From NCBI GenBank assembly GCA_965644295.1, contig CBFFRP010000182.1, positions 62,001 to 126,000 of the forward strand: DNA of 64,000 nucleotides. Direction: 5' to 3'. Made by a program: the position numbers and the translations under genes. Positions within the stretch are counted from its first letter, which is position 1; each line of letters begins with the position of its first letter. Below the pieces are notes generated by a model that made no database searches, was not told where the DNA came from, and saw only the letters and a program-made list of their open reading frames with translations. Source of the stretch: Paraphysomonas bandaiensis. Taxonomy: Eukaryota; Chrysophyceae. Shown piece after piece: positions 1 through 11,834 of this stretch.

Positions 1-1187
1 CATTCTTTAAGTAAAGAATACAAAAAGACGCTGCTTTTTCTATTTGCAGCGTGTTTTAAAACTACATTTGATTTTTAAACTTTGATACTCATAGCTTCAA
101 ACTTTTTCACTTTTATTTCAAATTTCCCAACGATAGCAGATAAGTGTAGGTGCTGAAAACCCCTACAAGATTATTGAGCTATTGAATAACTTTGCAACTT
201 GAGTCAGGATAATTGTGGACAAAGATGCAAAAAACGAGTTACACTAAAAACTCACCCGCTGGAGACAGAATATTCACAATCACTTCGCAGTTTAGGCATG
301 GGCACACAACGTAAGAGTTCCACTTTACAAGTTTCACTGTCAGATCTTCAAGGCTGCCTGGAGGTACTGTGCAAGTTTGCCGAGGTATTATCAACTTGAC
401 ACAGTGCCAAAATTACATGCGGTGGTTGTCAACAAGTGCAATGGAATAGTTGAGAACGTCTTTGAGACAGGCGCAATGAAGGAGACTCATTTGCAATGTC
501 AGCACAGTATGGAACACGGTGTGTCATGCATTGCATAGCTGGTCTAAGACTGACTATCTTTACTCTTTCTCAATCCTTTTTAATGTCGTGTTGAAAAAGG
601 GAAGATATATTTCATCATTGTGAATCCATCCATTGCAGTGTTATGCATGTGTGTTGTGTCCAATTCACAGTACATGTATGTACAGTACATACCTGCCTGG
701 CCACTGGTATGTTCATAAACCCCTGAAAAATCCGAAATATGTGGGTTATTTATGGTGAAGGGAATTAGGATTTGACAAAAAAAACGCCATTATTATAAAC
801 CTTTAAAAATCCACGACTATCGTCTGTATGTCCAGACATCGTACGACCATATCGTAGTGTACAAAAAAAATATTCTTAAACAGAATTTCATGTAAAATAC
901 TGTACAGTATACCAGTATACAAGTGGTTTTCAGCGTAAAAAACAGGCCTTTTTAATATTTATTCACTCAAATATGCCTAATATTAGCTTGAATCTGGTAT
1001 ACCCAGATGTTAATTACTGTATAAACTGCAGTGAATATATATATATATATATAACCACTCCAGTTCTAAAGTGGCCTTCTTCCTTCTTCGAATATTTACT
1101 GAGACAGTGTCGAATGTTAGTATAGCAACATATACAACATACATACATACATTAACTAACTTATATAAGACAAAGAATAAAATAATA
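1..1187. other. Intergenic, no supported gene
   Basis: About 1.2 kb upstream of UFD1 with only short frames and no recognisable protein similarity. An open stretch at 199-399 could be the tail of a gene starting outside the window, but its peptide is not recognised. A TA dinucleotide run lies at about 1036-1053, roughly 140 bases before the UFD1 start, and could be promoter-proximal. Confidence 0.5.
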
Positions 1188-2141
1188 ATGATCCCATTCG
1201 TTCATTCGTTTGGTCCATTAAATGGAAGTCGTGGACCTCAACAATTTCTAGAGAAATATCGTTGTAATTCAATGGCATTTTCAGGTCGTGAATTAGAAGA
1301 TGGTGATAAAATACTATTACCTCAATCTGCTTTAATGAAATTAGCGGATATGAATGTGGACTATCCGATGCTCTTTCAGTTAACTAACCCTGCAATGGAT
1401 AAGAAAACACACTGTGGAGTGTATGAGTTTAGTGCTCAAGAGGGTCAGTGTTACATTCCATTTTGGATGATGCAAAATTTAATGCTAGGAGAGGGTGCTT
1501 TGATATCAGTTAAAAATGTATCACTACCGAAGGCTAAATACGTGAAATTTCGTCCTCAATCTGTAGATTTTTTGGATATTTCTAATCCAAGAGCTGTTCT
1601 TGAGAAAACTTTGAGAAATTATACTTGTGTGACGACAGGGGATCAAATTTGCATCCGTTACCTTGACAAGAATTTATACTTAGAAGTAGTTGAAGTAAAG
1701 CCTAATGGTGCGGCTTCTATTGTGGAGACCGATTGTGAAGTGGACTTTGCAGAACCGGTTGGGTATGTCCCTCCTCCTAAACCATCTTCAACTTCGTCAT
1801 CCCCCTCGGTGGAAAGTATGGGTTCTTCAGGAAGTGTAATATCTGCTCCACGTACGGTACAGCGAGCACGTGCGCATGATGAGCAAGCCAAAGCGGAGGA
1901 GAACTCAAAAAAATTTAAACCCTTTTCGGGGAAGGCCGTTCGAGTAGATGGCAAGCCAGGAAACTCTCCTGTTGATGGTGTGGAGTCGAAGAACGACGGG
2001 ACTCCACCCCTCCCACCTTCTGCACCTTCCTCCGCTGCTGGGGCAGCTGCCATGGCTAGACAGTCACTAGTTGGAAATAAATACTCGAAAAAGAAAGTTG
2101 CAGTTAGTGCATTTACGGGAAAAGCACACACTTTAAAATGA
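1188..2141 (+). CDS. UFD1: Ubiquitin fusion degradation protein UFD1
   Basis: Single-exon gene, 317 aa. UFD1 is the ubiquitin-binding cofactor that, with NPL4, recruits the AAA ATPase p97/Cdc48 to ubiquitylated clients in ER-associated degradation. The N-terminal double-psi barrel is clear: YRCNSMAF, ILLPQSALMKLADMNVDYPM, MTHCGVYEF-like THCGVYEFSAQEG, the nearly invariant PFWMMQNLML, then VKFRPQSVDFLDISNPRAVL and LRNYTCVTTGD, ending at VDFAEPVGY. The C-terminal third is Ser/Pro/Lys-rich and low complexity, as in other UFD1 proteins, where it binds p97/NPL4. The frame extends upstream to a GTG at 1071, but the first ATG at 1188 gives the normal UFD1 N-terminus, so I chose it. A Derlin gene, from the same ERAD pathway, lies 16 kb downstream. 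Confidence 0.95.
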   Translation: MIPFVHSFGPLNGSRGPQQFLEKYRCNSMAFSGRELEDGDKILLPQSALMKLADMNVDYPMLFQLTNPAMDKKTHCGVYEFSAQEGQCYIPFWMMQNLMLGEGALISVKNVSLPKAKYVKFRPQSVDFLDISNPRAVLEKTLRNYTCVTTGDQICIRYLDKNLYLEVVEVKPNGAASIVETDCEVDFAEPVGYVPPPKPSSTSSSPSVESMGSSGSVISAPRTVQRARAHDEQAKAEENSKKFKPFSGKAVRVDGKPGNSPVDGVESKNDGTPPLPPSAPSSAAGAAAMARQSLVGNKYSKKKVAVSAFTGKAHTLK

Positions 2142-2617
2142 AAAGTTGACTTGTTGTACACGTAACGTTAAAGCTAATATGGACATCTCATGAATCAGTA
2201 GTAATATTTTCATGGCGGTTGGTTTATAAATGTCGTAATTTAATAAGCCATAGCAATGTAATTTGTAGGCTTCGTTTTAGTTTTATGAGTAGTTGATATT
2301 CCTCACTCCACACAAACGTTATTCGGTGGGCCTTAAAGTTGGTACCTGTGGGTAGTGGGTAGGTCGGTAGCATTTTTATACCTACTATATTTTCCATTAG
2401 TTCCTACTAAACTAGAAAGTGCCATTTATTCCAACTATCTTTCGCAGATGTTTCTACGTTTCTACTAGACTAAAAATGACAGTTGAGCCGTAATGAAATG
2501 AAGAATAATCGAATAAAATTCCTACCTTGATAGGGACACACGTAGAACGTAGGGACTCCCACTAAATATAGAAGGAGCAAATGACACTTCTTAGGTTAGT
2601 AGGAAATTTAGAAGAGA
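2142..2617. other. Intergenic
   Basis: 3' flank of UFD1 up to the solo-LTR-like insertion. AT-rich, with no convincing coding signal on either strand. Confidence 0.5.
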
Positions 2618-2622
2618 CAAAT

Positions 2623-3011
2623 TGTTGTAAGGCAATAACAAGCCACAAGTTGATAGTAATGATAGTGTTATTAACTTGTTTTATCAGAGGTTATCTGTGA
2701 TAATAATGACTAGCATTCTAATCTATCTTTTATCACGGACTACACCTACAGCTCACACCTTGGGCATATATATGCCCTTACTCTATTATACCAATCCACT
2801 GTATATATTGGACTGTACATATCCTACATGTCATCATACACCGTATAACGGTATACCGTTACCCTACGGTATACTGTAGCTGGCTGTCTTCACTACAATG
2901 TATATATCCTGTATACTATGCACCCACTGTATAGTGCAGTATACAGCTGTATACTACCAAGCCAAGCTCACAATCCAACGACAGTCAATGTCCTATACGG
3001 GGATGACAACA
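2623..3011. mobile_element. Solo-LTR-like element (family B), copy 1
   Basis: A 389-bp element that starts TGTTGT and ends ACAACA, flanked by the 5-bp direct repeat CAAAT (2618-2622 and 3012-3016). A second copy lies at 58672-59051 in the opposite orientation, recognisable along its whole length, and also has a 5-bp duplication (CTTGT). TG...CA ends with a 5-bp target duplication are what a solo LTR of a copia or gypsy type element leaves behind. The interior is rich in short self-complementary GTATAC-like motifs. It carries no coding capacity. The polarity of the LTR cannot be set from the sequence. Confidence 0.8.
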
Positions 3012-3016
3012 CAAAT

Positions 3017-3805
3017 ATATTACCGGTAGGTAGGTACGTAGTACGTATGTACCTATTAGCATGGTAGGTATATTATCGGGCCTATAGTTACCTAATTTAG
3101 CCCACAGCTTACTCTAGACTCTGGAACTGTGGTATAGTTATATTTCACGATTAGTCGTAAGAAAGATTTGCAGGACTACGTAACAATTAATTGTCAATTA
3201 ATTGGCGCAAGTTGTAGAGTATTATAATCGCAATTATTTGCTCTCCCAATTTATTAATTAATACATTATACATTAATACTAAACAATAAACAACGTACGT
3301 ATATAGCTATACATCAACTGCCAACATAGCTTATTCAACTGTTTTCTAGGCAATATAATTCCGCAGTTAAACTTTGCTGCTACCAAGGATAAATTGCAGC
3401 ATATTATTTGGTGGTGCCAAGTTCATTAATCTTTAAATAGAAAATTTGTTGAAGTTGGTGAGCTGTCGAAATGTGGTTTTAATGTTTGTATAGTCTATAG
3501 TCTACAGTGTGAAAATGTAAAAGACTGAAGCATTTAGCAAACTATCGGTGCCAGCTTATTCAGTTTCTTTAGTATGCGTATTACGCTTTCGAATTAATCA
3601 GGCTACTCCTATCATATATCGATGACAAAGAGTCACACATGAGGACACACAAAAAAATTGTTGCATTGTACCGAAAAATCAGTGACAATTCAATATATAC
3701 TACTACTTGAATACGATGTTAAATGTACAACGTATTATGTACTTGATATCACTGAAACTATCTTTCTCAACAATGAGATGTTAATATCACTCCCATTTCA
3801 TGAAA
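3017..3805. other. Intergenic, AT-rich
   Basis: About 0.8 kb between the solo LTR and the 3' end of the minus-strand 7TM gene. It contains runs such as AATTAATTGTCAATTAATT near 3185-3205 but no supported gene. A frame at 3658-4005 on the plus strand mostly overlaps the antisense of the 7TM gene and is a shadow. Confidence 0.5.
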
Positions 3806-4777
3806 TCAATCAGAGAATTGATTGGATTTACGAAGTGAGTTCATCACATATTCACTGTTTTGAGTCGATTCGGGTGAAATGTTACTTTCAGAAGCTGAAA
3901 AGGAAGAAGAAAAGAGCATTGATGATGCTATTCCCCAACCCGATTCCCTTCCTGTTGTCCAAAGGTATAGTACATCCAAGTCGGGGAAAGTACGCTGGTG
4001 TCTGAAGTAATGAGCACCCACCGCAGTGCCACTGGATGATATGCATATCGCCGACAAAGCCCAAAGCACAGGTCCTTTTTTACCTGTTATAATCTCATCT
4101 GCAATTGCAATAACGCGAGGCAGCCAAGCGATGGCAAATATTAGCGGGTACACTTTAAGTTTTTTCACAACAAGGAAGAGTTGCCCCTCATCAGAACGAC
4201 TTCTAGGATCACCCTCGCATCCAATTTCTAGAGCTTTCCGATAGGTCAACACATAGATAACAATATCTACCAAAACACAAGAATACAGTGGTACCAAAAA
4301 TGCAAAAATATAAGCATACAGGGCATTCTGATTATTGTCACTTTTAAAAATATCACTCTCACAATACAACTCTGCAGCTCTAAAGGACACCAAGATTGTG
4401 ATGGCAGCCAATGCACATACTAGGGCCAGGCAGCTTAGCTTTAGAATTTGGGTTGTTGTGGGTGGTTGAAAAGTGTACAAAATATGCATGGAGACACCGC
4501 ATATGACAACTGTCAGGAATGCCTTGCATAAACTTCCGGCTTCAAGCATATACTCTTGCCTGGAGCATATATAAAATGAACTCGAGTATTTCGGACCCAA
4601 AAACCATGAACTGGATTGCAGTATATCAAATAATGCCAATCCAAATATAAGTTGTTGAAAGAATTGTCCCCATAATTTCGGTACTAATGCAACATTGAGG
4701 ACCACTAGAAGAGATACGAGACATGATACTGACGAGCTTACTAACCATATGATGTAATAACCCCGAGCATCATTCAT
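3806..4777 (-). CDS. Seven-transmembrane GPCR-like protein
   Basis: Minus-strand gene, 323 aa from the ATG at 4777. The frame stays open to an ATG at 4966 (386 aa), but those extra 63 residues are basic, Cys/Ser-rich and not membrane-like, so the downstream start MNDARGYY just before TM1 is preferred. Seven hydrophobic segments follow: IIWLVSSSVSCLVSLLVV, FFQQLIFGLALFDILQ, the segment after a Cys that contains FLTVVICGVSMHILYTF, LKLSCLALVCALAAITI, ALYAYIFAFLVPLYSCVL, YPLIFAIAWLPRVIAIA and LWALSAICISSSGTAV. The tail is Ser-rich. The layout is that of a cAMP-receptor-like or other protist GPCR, but no diagnostic motif places it. Ligand unknown. A clearer 7TM gene lies 3 kb away on the same strand. 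Confidence 0.72.
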   Translation of the reverse strand: MNDARGYYIIWLVSSSVSCLVSLLVVLNVALVPKLWGQFFQQLIFGLALFDILQSSSWFLGPKYSSSFYICSRQEYMLEAGSLCKAFLTVVICGVSMHILYTFQPPTTTQILKLSCLALVCALAAITILVSFRAAELYCESDIFKSDNNQNALYAYIFAFLVPLYSCVLVDIVIYVLTYRKALEIGCEGDPRSRSDEGQLFLVVKKLKVYPLIFAIAWLPRVIAIADEIITGKKGPVLWALSAICISSSGTAVGAHYFRHQRTFPDLDVLYLWTTGRESGWGIASSMLFSSSFSASESNISPESTQNSEYVMNSLRKSNQFSD

Positions 4778-5236
4778 GTGAAATGCAAGATTAATTTGTT
4801 GGTTACTTATAAGTTTATTGTTATGTAAACTATATGAAGAGTTACAGTTACAGATATGGCGATGCGATAGACTTGACTGCCTGCAGATACGTAGGAGTAC
4901 CACAACCCGCATCAGATACATGGATACAGCAGAAATATAGTACCTTTTTTGTATATAAAAATACAAATAAAGAGATGATAGATCTCAGAAAACCCACTCT
5001 TTTTTGAGCGAAAAAAGGCATTCTGCGTAAAATATGGGCTTTTTTTTATTGAAAGGCCATTTTCATAGAAATTCTAGGAATTCCTGGACCAATACATACA
5101 CTTCTACACACACAACAGGCAGTGCGTGTATCACCTGCATGCATGCATACAGCAGTGGCACATCTTTCTATTCTGTTGAAGGCATGTGACTATATATTCA
5201 CAGTATATTAACAATCATACATCTGATAGAAGAGTT
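4778..5236. other. Divergent intergenic region
   Basis: About 460 bases between the 7TM gene (minus) and the glycosyltransferase gene (plus), so it probably holds both promoters. A homopolymer-rich stretch, with paired AAAA and TTTT runs, lies at about 4995-5050. No conserved promoter element is recognised. Confidence 0.45.
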
Positions 5237-7116
5237 ATGTCAAAGACTTTCTCACATAAAGAGTTAATGAAACTCTATCGTTCTGGCTCATCTGCTTCAT
5301 CCAATGGATCTCAAGTGAGCAGTGAGCTCATCTCAGGGGACACTGTACTCAAACGCCTTCAACAAATAAGTTATCTGAACAGTCGAAGGTAACGATTGAT
5401 CTCATATAATGAGTGTATTAATAATAAACTAATAGAGCCGTTGCACCCAAACAGTCATTAGATTCAACTGAAAATACGATTGCGATATGTCTGGTTATAG
5501 TGGATGAACTTCGACATGAGAGTATATGGAGGGAATGGATTGAACAAGGCAGTAATGGGCCATACAAGGCTGAACTTTTCATTCATGCTAAATACCCAGA
5601 TAAAATTAGATCTAACTGGGTTCGAATGCGAACTTTAGACCATTCTTATCTTCCGGAGTGGAATTCTCCAGAGGTTATTCGTGCAATGCTAGCGGTTCTA
5701 AAACAAGCAGTATCCAACCCCTCTTGTGGTAGATTTGTATTTGGGACAGGTGATATTCGGTGTGTTGCGGAGTGCGAATAGTAATGACTCTTATCTATGA
5801 CATGCAAAACGCCATTGTGTGATAACTTTTTTACAGAGTCGTGTATTCCGATATACCCCTTGCAAGAAGCTGGAACAATTCTGTTCGCTTCGGATAGAAG
5901 TTGGCTTGATGCCTACCACATGCCTAAGGTATGTCCATGTTCTCATTAATGAGCTGTCCCGTGACATAATTGAATGCGTGACTGGGATGCAGATCTATCA
6001 TATATACAAAGTAGAATTACATGAAACTTGCAGCGCATGCATATCGTGTATCTATTGCATCGTGTTGTTTTTCTTGCGACATATATATATGGCATTGATT
6101 CTTACTTCTGCCATATTCCATGTGTAAGTTTAATTTCATTCCGTGCAGGACACATACGAGGAACACTATTGCTTTCGTGCTGTTGACCCAAGCATCATAC
6201 CTCCCAAGGTACATTCCATTTGGTTATAGGCTTCTGATTTTACGCAGTTAGTGCACTGACATCTCATTCTGTTTAATTTAAGACTTTCTATAAAATATCT
6301 TGTGAAACTTGGAAGTCGCTTTCTGTTCACATGATTTATACGATGTGTAGGACGTTTGGAAAGCCTTGCCTGGATGGATAATGCTTACACGTCGCCATGC
6401 TGTAGACGTCTTATCGCTGCCGGATAGAGCACGTACGGATGACCTTGTGGTGGCATGGAACACTGTACATGCTCCTGAAGAGGTGAGTTTTATGTAGTGG
6501 GTAGCAATGACTGGAACAAGGTTTCCTGGACCAGTATATCTTTATTTGCCAGTAGCGGGTATATGGTTTTGGTGTAAAGTCTATAAAGCGTATCAGCAGT
6601 AGCACCGAAACATAATATTTTCATTCGCGCTGATATTCCGGAACACAATGATTATACCTTTATTACAAATTACTTCAGGTTTATTTCCCTACGATGCTGG
6701 CTCTTCTTGGGTATTTGCGGGATGAAGTGCCTGGTAGGGAGCAATGGGACGAGGTTGTTAGACGGAGTGTGACACATGCGGAATGGAAACGCAGAGGAGA
6801 TGCGAATCCGATCACGTACGACTTATTATCGGATTGCTTGCTCAGACGACTCCGTAATACTGGTGCTGTTTTTGCCCGGAAGTTTACATGTGCTGGTGCA
6901 CCAGTTGACGTGTGGAGGGATTTAGTTTGTACTTCTGCTCCTGATATAGTACCTGCACAAACAGCATCATTGGACGTGAGAAAGCTGGATGAGTACAGTG
7001 CAGCAACTGAAGCCAGTGTTATACGAATCGAGAAAAGGGATGCCTCTTTGCTAGATAGCAACATTGAAACGACCGGATCATTCTTAAGGGAAGATAAGAA
7101 AATGAGAATTAGGTAA
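5237..7116 (+). CDS. Core-2/I-branching (GT14-like) glycosyltransferase
   Basis: Six exons: 5237-5388, 5436-5749, 5837-5928, 6149-6208, 6351-6482, 6679-7116; 395 aa; all junctions GT-AG and phase-consistent. The family transfers GlcNAc or xylose in the Golgi. Supporting blocks in order are FIHAKYPDKI, then GRFVFGTESCIPIYPL (the family's 'SESCIPL' block, created by the exon 2/3 splice), FASDRSWLDAYHMP, DVWKALPGWIMLTRRHA (the 'W.KGSQWF.L.R..A' block) and HAPEEVYFPTML (the 'DEHYLPT' block, made by splicing exon 5 to 6). No N-terminal signal anchor is visible before the domain, which is unusual for a Golgi enzyme, so an upstream exon may be missing. The last 60 residues are charged and not conserved. 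Confidence 0.75.
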
Positions 7117-7579
7117 CTGTGGCATATATGTAAAAATGTTAGTTCTCTGTGTGATCGTCTCCATTGACTTTATATATTCGGTTCGATATTAAATGTCGCA
7201 ATACTATGTTATGACTTCAGATATAACATACTGCACATTAACGATAAATATGGAAAATGGAAAGTACTAAAGTTCAACTGTATTTGTACATGTATTGCAA
7301 GCTCTTACGTATGTACCTAAATCGACATACGATATACAAACTTAGAGCAAGGGGACACTACGTTTCTGTTGACGCTAGTCTAGAGTCCATAAACTACAAC
7401 TCATATCTTTGATGTTCATTTAATTGTACATTGTCATCATGCTTCCCTATGACAGTTAATCAAAAATCAATACCCGAACAGATACAGGATACAGTTCCTG
7501 GAAATTCAATTTCTATGCACAATAACAGACTGTGTTATTGCTAACTTCGTAAACACACCACCACTAGGAAATATTAAAT
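7117..7579. other. Convergent intergenic region
   Basis: About 460 bases between the 3' ends of the glycosyltransferase and the second 7TM gene. No coding signal seen. Confidence 0.5.
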
Positions 7580-8999
7580 TCATTCAAAATCTTCATCAAA
7601 ATCTGAGACACTATATCGCCATCCAATAGGGTTATCACTCGTTTCCATTCTAGTGTCTGAACTGTTTTTGTGACTGTCTTGTCCCGAATTGTTCTCGTTT
7701 TCATTCCTACTCCAGGTACTGAAAGCTCCTCCAGAAAATACAGTCATCGCTATACCAAAAAAACTACCACTTCGAGCTCCTGAGCTCGATGATTCTCTCA
7801 GGAGAGGGTCAGACGAACAGAAACATTTATTTAAGAGACCTTTCCAGTGTTTGATCACATTCGGATTAACGCCATAAGCCACTGCATCCAGAAACCCCTG
7901 ATGAAAAGCAAAGTGAATACTCAGATCTGAAGTAAACAATGAAATATAGTGTAAGTCGAAGCTCTATTCATGTATCAAGGTAAAGAGTATGGGGTTGCAT
8001 ACGCATGACAATGCTCTAAGTCACCTGTAACCTCAACGACACTTCTGCCAATAGTACAAGGGTACGGTAGTGGTGATTGAAGACCTGCAATATTCTACAA
8101 CGGCAATACTGTGATATCGTGGCACGGACACATACATCAATTTATGCGACACATAGACAATTCAAATGACAATTACATTCATAAGGATACCTTCTAGTAA
8201 AGGGCAATATATATACGGCAACCAATATTATAGGGTACCAGTAGAGACGACTAACTACCCTCTGCGCCTTCTTCCGAGAAGTCCCAACGGAATCGTTCTG
8301 ACACAATGATTTTGTTTTATTTCAAACGTATATATGTATAAGAGCTGATACACAAGCTACAACATGGAAACGTACTTTCCAGCCATTAATATGGCCAATA
8401 ACACGACTGTAGACAACAGATATGTAGCCTACTCCAAGCACAAGAGGCGCATAAAATGTTACCACTTCCCACATATACCCTATATGATTCCGAACTTCGT
8501 TTCCTTCCTCAAAGTCAGTTTTGATCCAGCAGTATATATCACCATCATTTCTGCCATAGCTGTCAGTTGTTAATGGAAGAGCTGCGAGAACTAGTGGCGT
8601 TCCCCACACAAAGGCGTAGTGCCACGTTTCAATTTGAAACTGAATATGTCTCTGATCAAACAAGTCTCTTCTATAACCATCAAATATCCTGCGAATTGAA
8701 GTGGAGACAACAATAGCGGTACAAATGGTTATTAGAGAGAAGTAAGATACAGTGACAGCTGATGTAATACAGAGATGGCCATAGAAGCTACTCCCAATAA
8801 CTCCTAGTGCACCAATAGCAAGCCACACAGCAAAAACCTAATCAGTTTACTGACATCAACTCATCATGAAGGATCATATGGTGCCTACCTGTGAAGTGGT
8901 TCGAGATTCAGGGAATATAAAATATGTGGATATAGTGAACAATGAGCCTGATATAGTCAACGCTATAGCAACGTATAGTGCTACATAAGGCAGCCACAT
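7580..8999 (-). CDS. cAMP-receptor-like 7TM GPCR
   Basis: Five exons on the minus strand: 8889-8999, 8376-8837, 8191-8297, 8025-8094, 7580-7897; 355 aa; every junction is GT-AG and in phase. Seven hydrophobic segments: YVALYVAIALTISGSLFTI; VFAVWLAIGALGVIGSSFY; AVTVSYFSLITICTAIVV; YAFVWGTPLVLAALPL; the segment around TFYAPLVLGVGYISVVYS; RLYWYPIILVAVYILPF; TLVLLAEVSLRLQGFLDAVA. The extracellular block SYGRNDGDIYCWI before TM5 and the TM7 end LQGFLDAVAYGVNPNVIKHW resemble the Dictyostelium cAR / secretin-like family. TM7 is formed only when CAG at 8025 is joined to GGG at 7897, which supports that splice. The tail (about 100 aa) is Ser/Asn/Asp-rich with many possible phosphorylation sites. Ligand unknown. 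Confidence 0.85.
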
Positions 9000-10787
9000 A
9001 ATAGCCCGTGTGTGGGATATAGTTCAGTTCAGCACAGAGGGCATATCGATTTAAGGGTCCTTGTAATGCAAGGGAGTGTGCTGTACATAGTGAGCACATG
9101 CATGTACATAACTGAAGCATCCAGCAATCGTAGTGCTGTAGTACACTGCTGTAAACTGTACTACCGTTTCTTACATCTAAGTGGTATTCCAATGTATACA
9201 TAATACTACAAGTACTGGACTACAGTGTACATGCATTGCTGTCGCTCCTGTCTGTTGGATATCTAGATATGCATATCTACTGCACATATATATACAATAC
9301 CTCTATCACGATAGATACACACCACCAGTCCTCATACCTCAGCTACGAGCATATCTTATGCAATTTAAATAGTACCACAATACTCTTGATGTGGATCAGA
9401 TATCAGTAATCGAAACAGCGTCTACTAAAACAAGAAATGTATTAAATCCTTATCACATCAATGCTGCTTTTCCAATGAATGGATTTGCAATCTAATACAA
9501 GTTATTTATTAAGTAAGTGATAGCATTTTAACGATTTTTTATTGGTTCGCGATATGCAACAATATACATGAAAATTTCCCCTTAAATCTCCCATGAAATG
9601 CTGATTATTCTTTAATATCTGTGTTAGTTATGGGTATGATAATTTTTTGCTTCATGTAATACTGATTGTATATTAGACTCCTGAAGTATTTCGAATTTTT
9701 AACTGAGTATTCATAAAAGAACCAGCAGGGCATTTGTATATTGCTATATTTTAACTAGTTCTTTTTATTCGTATTACACCCCGAATCGCGACAAGTACAT
9801 TAAAAATTGCACAGAGATTTATTACCAATGTAGTTTTATTTACTTCTAAGCTCTGTACTCCTATACCTGGATATGACAGCTAGAGAGAGTTAATGCGTCA
9901 AAGTATTCCTTTTAATAACGTTGAACAGTGCAGATATCTCAGTTCAAATACATTAACCATTAGTATGTTGTATGTTCGTATGTAATATGTTCATCTCTTG
10001 CATTATTTTGTTGCCGGGATAGTATTTGTTACAGTCATCACCAGTGTATTAAGAGCAATGCATAGTGAACCCTAACTAACCACGATATTCTTATACAGGT
10101 AAAAGAGATAGTGAGCTAATAATACAGCGTGCATGGTATCTCATACTCCATATTCTATATAGATTATAGTCTGCTATCTGCTATAGTATCATTGTTTGTA
10201 TGTTTGTATGATTATACTTTATCCTCTATGAGCTAATAATTCTCAATATGAAGCGAATTTACTTGACTATAATTCAGAAATTATGAAGTATAAGTATGTG
10301 AAAGGGTGTGAGGTGTGTAGAGATGTGTAAATTGCGTAGTGAAGCGTCAGATTTACAAACAACATAATATAGTGGTTGAGTTTACGCATGAGTAAAGGAT
10401 ACACCTCTTCAATGTATCTTTTAAATATTTAATACCGTCACAGGCAACAGTGGTATCAATTAATTATGCAATTAAAGATCATTCCACCTCTCTTGTCTTG
10501 AATTAGTAGTAGTCGACTTGCGAACACGAAGCGTACAGCTTGTATCGGAGCAGTTCAATACGTATTACATATCACTAAGCGAAACTCATATCTAAAGAGT
10601 CAATACGTAGTATTTAGTAATCTACTTTATTGTACTTTCTCGTCCTGTATTTAGTGGAACTAATATTAACTACAGTAGCCTGTCAACCATGACTCTTATA
10701 TTCAGAATCAACACTGGAAAGCGAAAAGAAACCGCATTGCTATTGCATTAGAAGATGCTTATTAAAGAAATGACTTCAGCTGAAAGC
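9000..10787. other. Long intergenic region
   Basis: About 1.8 kb between the second 7TM gene and RPS12. AT-rich with many short stops. Small frames around 9010-9370 have no recognisable product. I see no repeat shared with the rest of the window. Confidence 0.5.
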
Positions 10788-11257
10788 TTAAGCCTGCTGA
10801 GACTTGACGTACTTAAGCACGACATTAACGGCGGGGGTCTCCTCACCAAAGTCGGTGATGACAGCGCAGGAAGTGCGAACAACCTTGCGGGGAGTACCAT
10901 CCTCGTTAAGCTTAGCAAGACCGCACCATTCTCCGATGTCCTTGCCAGAATCAACCATGATGAGGTGGACACCACTCTCCTCGCAAAGAGCTTGGATAAG
11001 GCGTACATACTCCTCGTGGTCGCAGTCCTTGGCGAGGCAGCACAGACGGGCAGCACGACGGTCAAGAGCCTTGGCACACCTATAACAACACAGTTAGGTA
11101 CAAATAACATATATCACAATGCACATTACTCGTGAATGCCACGACGAAGACCGTCATAGACAGCAGCCTTCTTAAAGACCTCCTTGAGGGCCTGCAAGAC
11201 ATCCATGTCTCCCTCTTCCTGAACCTCCATCACTTCTTGCTCAGCATCGTTTGACAT
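10788..11257 (-). CDS. RPS12: 40S ribosomal protein eS12
   Basis: Two exons (11130-11257 and 10788-11079) around a 50-nt intron; 139 aa. eS12 is a small-subunit protein of the eukaryotic ribosome head. Recognisable blocks are DVLQALKEVFKKAAVYDGL, then HECAKALDRRAARLCCLA, LIQALCEESGVHLIMVDSGK, IGEWCGLAKLNEDGTPRKVV and SCAVITDFGEETPAVNVV. The splice falls within the Glu codon of HECAKALD. The N-terminal extension is acidic, as is usual for the family. Codon use is visibly more GC-rich at third positions (CTC, GTC, AAG) than in neighbouring genes, as expected for a highly expressed gene. Confidence 0.96.
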
Positions 11258-11834
11258 TATTACTTCCTCGCCTTTGGGCTCAGCTAATAATTAATTATTC
11301 AATTAATATATTATGAGGCTACCACAGTCCTTTATTTTCATGCTAAATACCGAACCATCAAGACAATATAATCTTGAAGAGACGTCCCTTCAGTGAATTC
11401 TATAAACTGAAAATTGATTTGGTGGTGTTCAGAGTACAGTCGAGTACAAGTGTATATATGTAAACAGAGTATACAGAGTATACAGTATCTGTATATATAA
11501 ACTGCAACTTGTAACTGCCCATTACGGCCAAGTTACGTACTTGAGATACACATACTCAACTGCACTGTATATACCATACATACAGAGACATACATAGAAA
11601 CATATGTACGATGATACACGTGCATATGATGCATGTACGATACTGTACAATGATATGAATGTACAGTATGTTAAATAGCGATCGAGAGAACCATCTTCTA
11701 TATTCATTAATATGATATACTGATACTTGTATATCAATGAATTGAGTTCAGATATATCTGGAGCTCCTTGTAGTAAAGTAGAGATGCTTCATACCTGTAT
11801 GACTATATAGTTAAACAGTAAATAAGAGTGTAAT
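11258..11834. other. Divergent intergenic region
   Basis: About 580 bases between RPS12 (minus) and the CNB gene (plus), with TATA-rich runs around 11450-11510. Probably contains both promoters. No specific element recognised. Confidence 0.45.

Noticed and set aside
1071-1187. UFD1 N-terminal extension from a GTG codon
   Set aside because: Eukaryotic initiation from GTG is unlikely and the ATG at 1188 gives the normal family N-terminus.
2623-3011. Family B repeats as terminal-inverted-repeat MITEs
   Set aside because: Only about six terminal bases are inverted (TGTTGT/ACAACA), and the 5-bp duplication with TG...CA ends fits a solo LTR better.
4778-4966. 63-residue N-terminal extension of the first 7TM protein
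   Set aside because: It is in frame but basic and Cys/Ser-rich, and the downstream ATG lies just before TM1. It could be 5' UTR or an intron.
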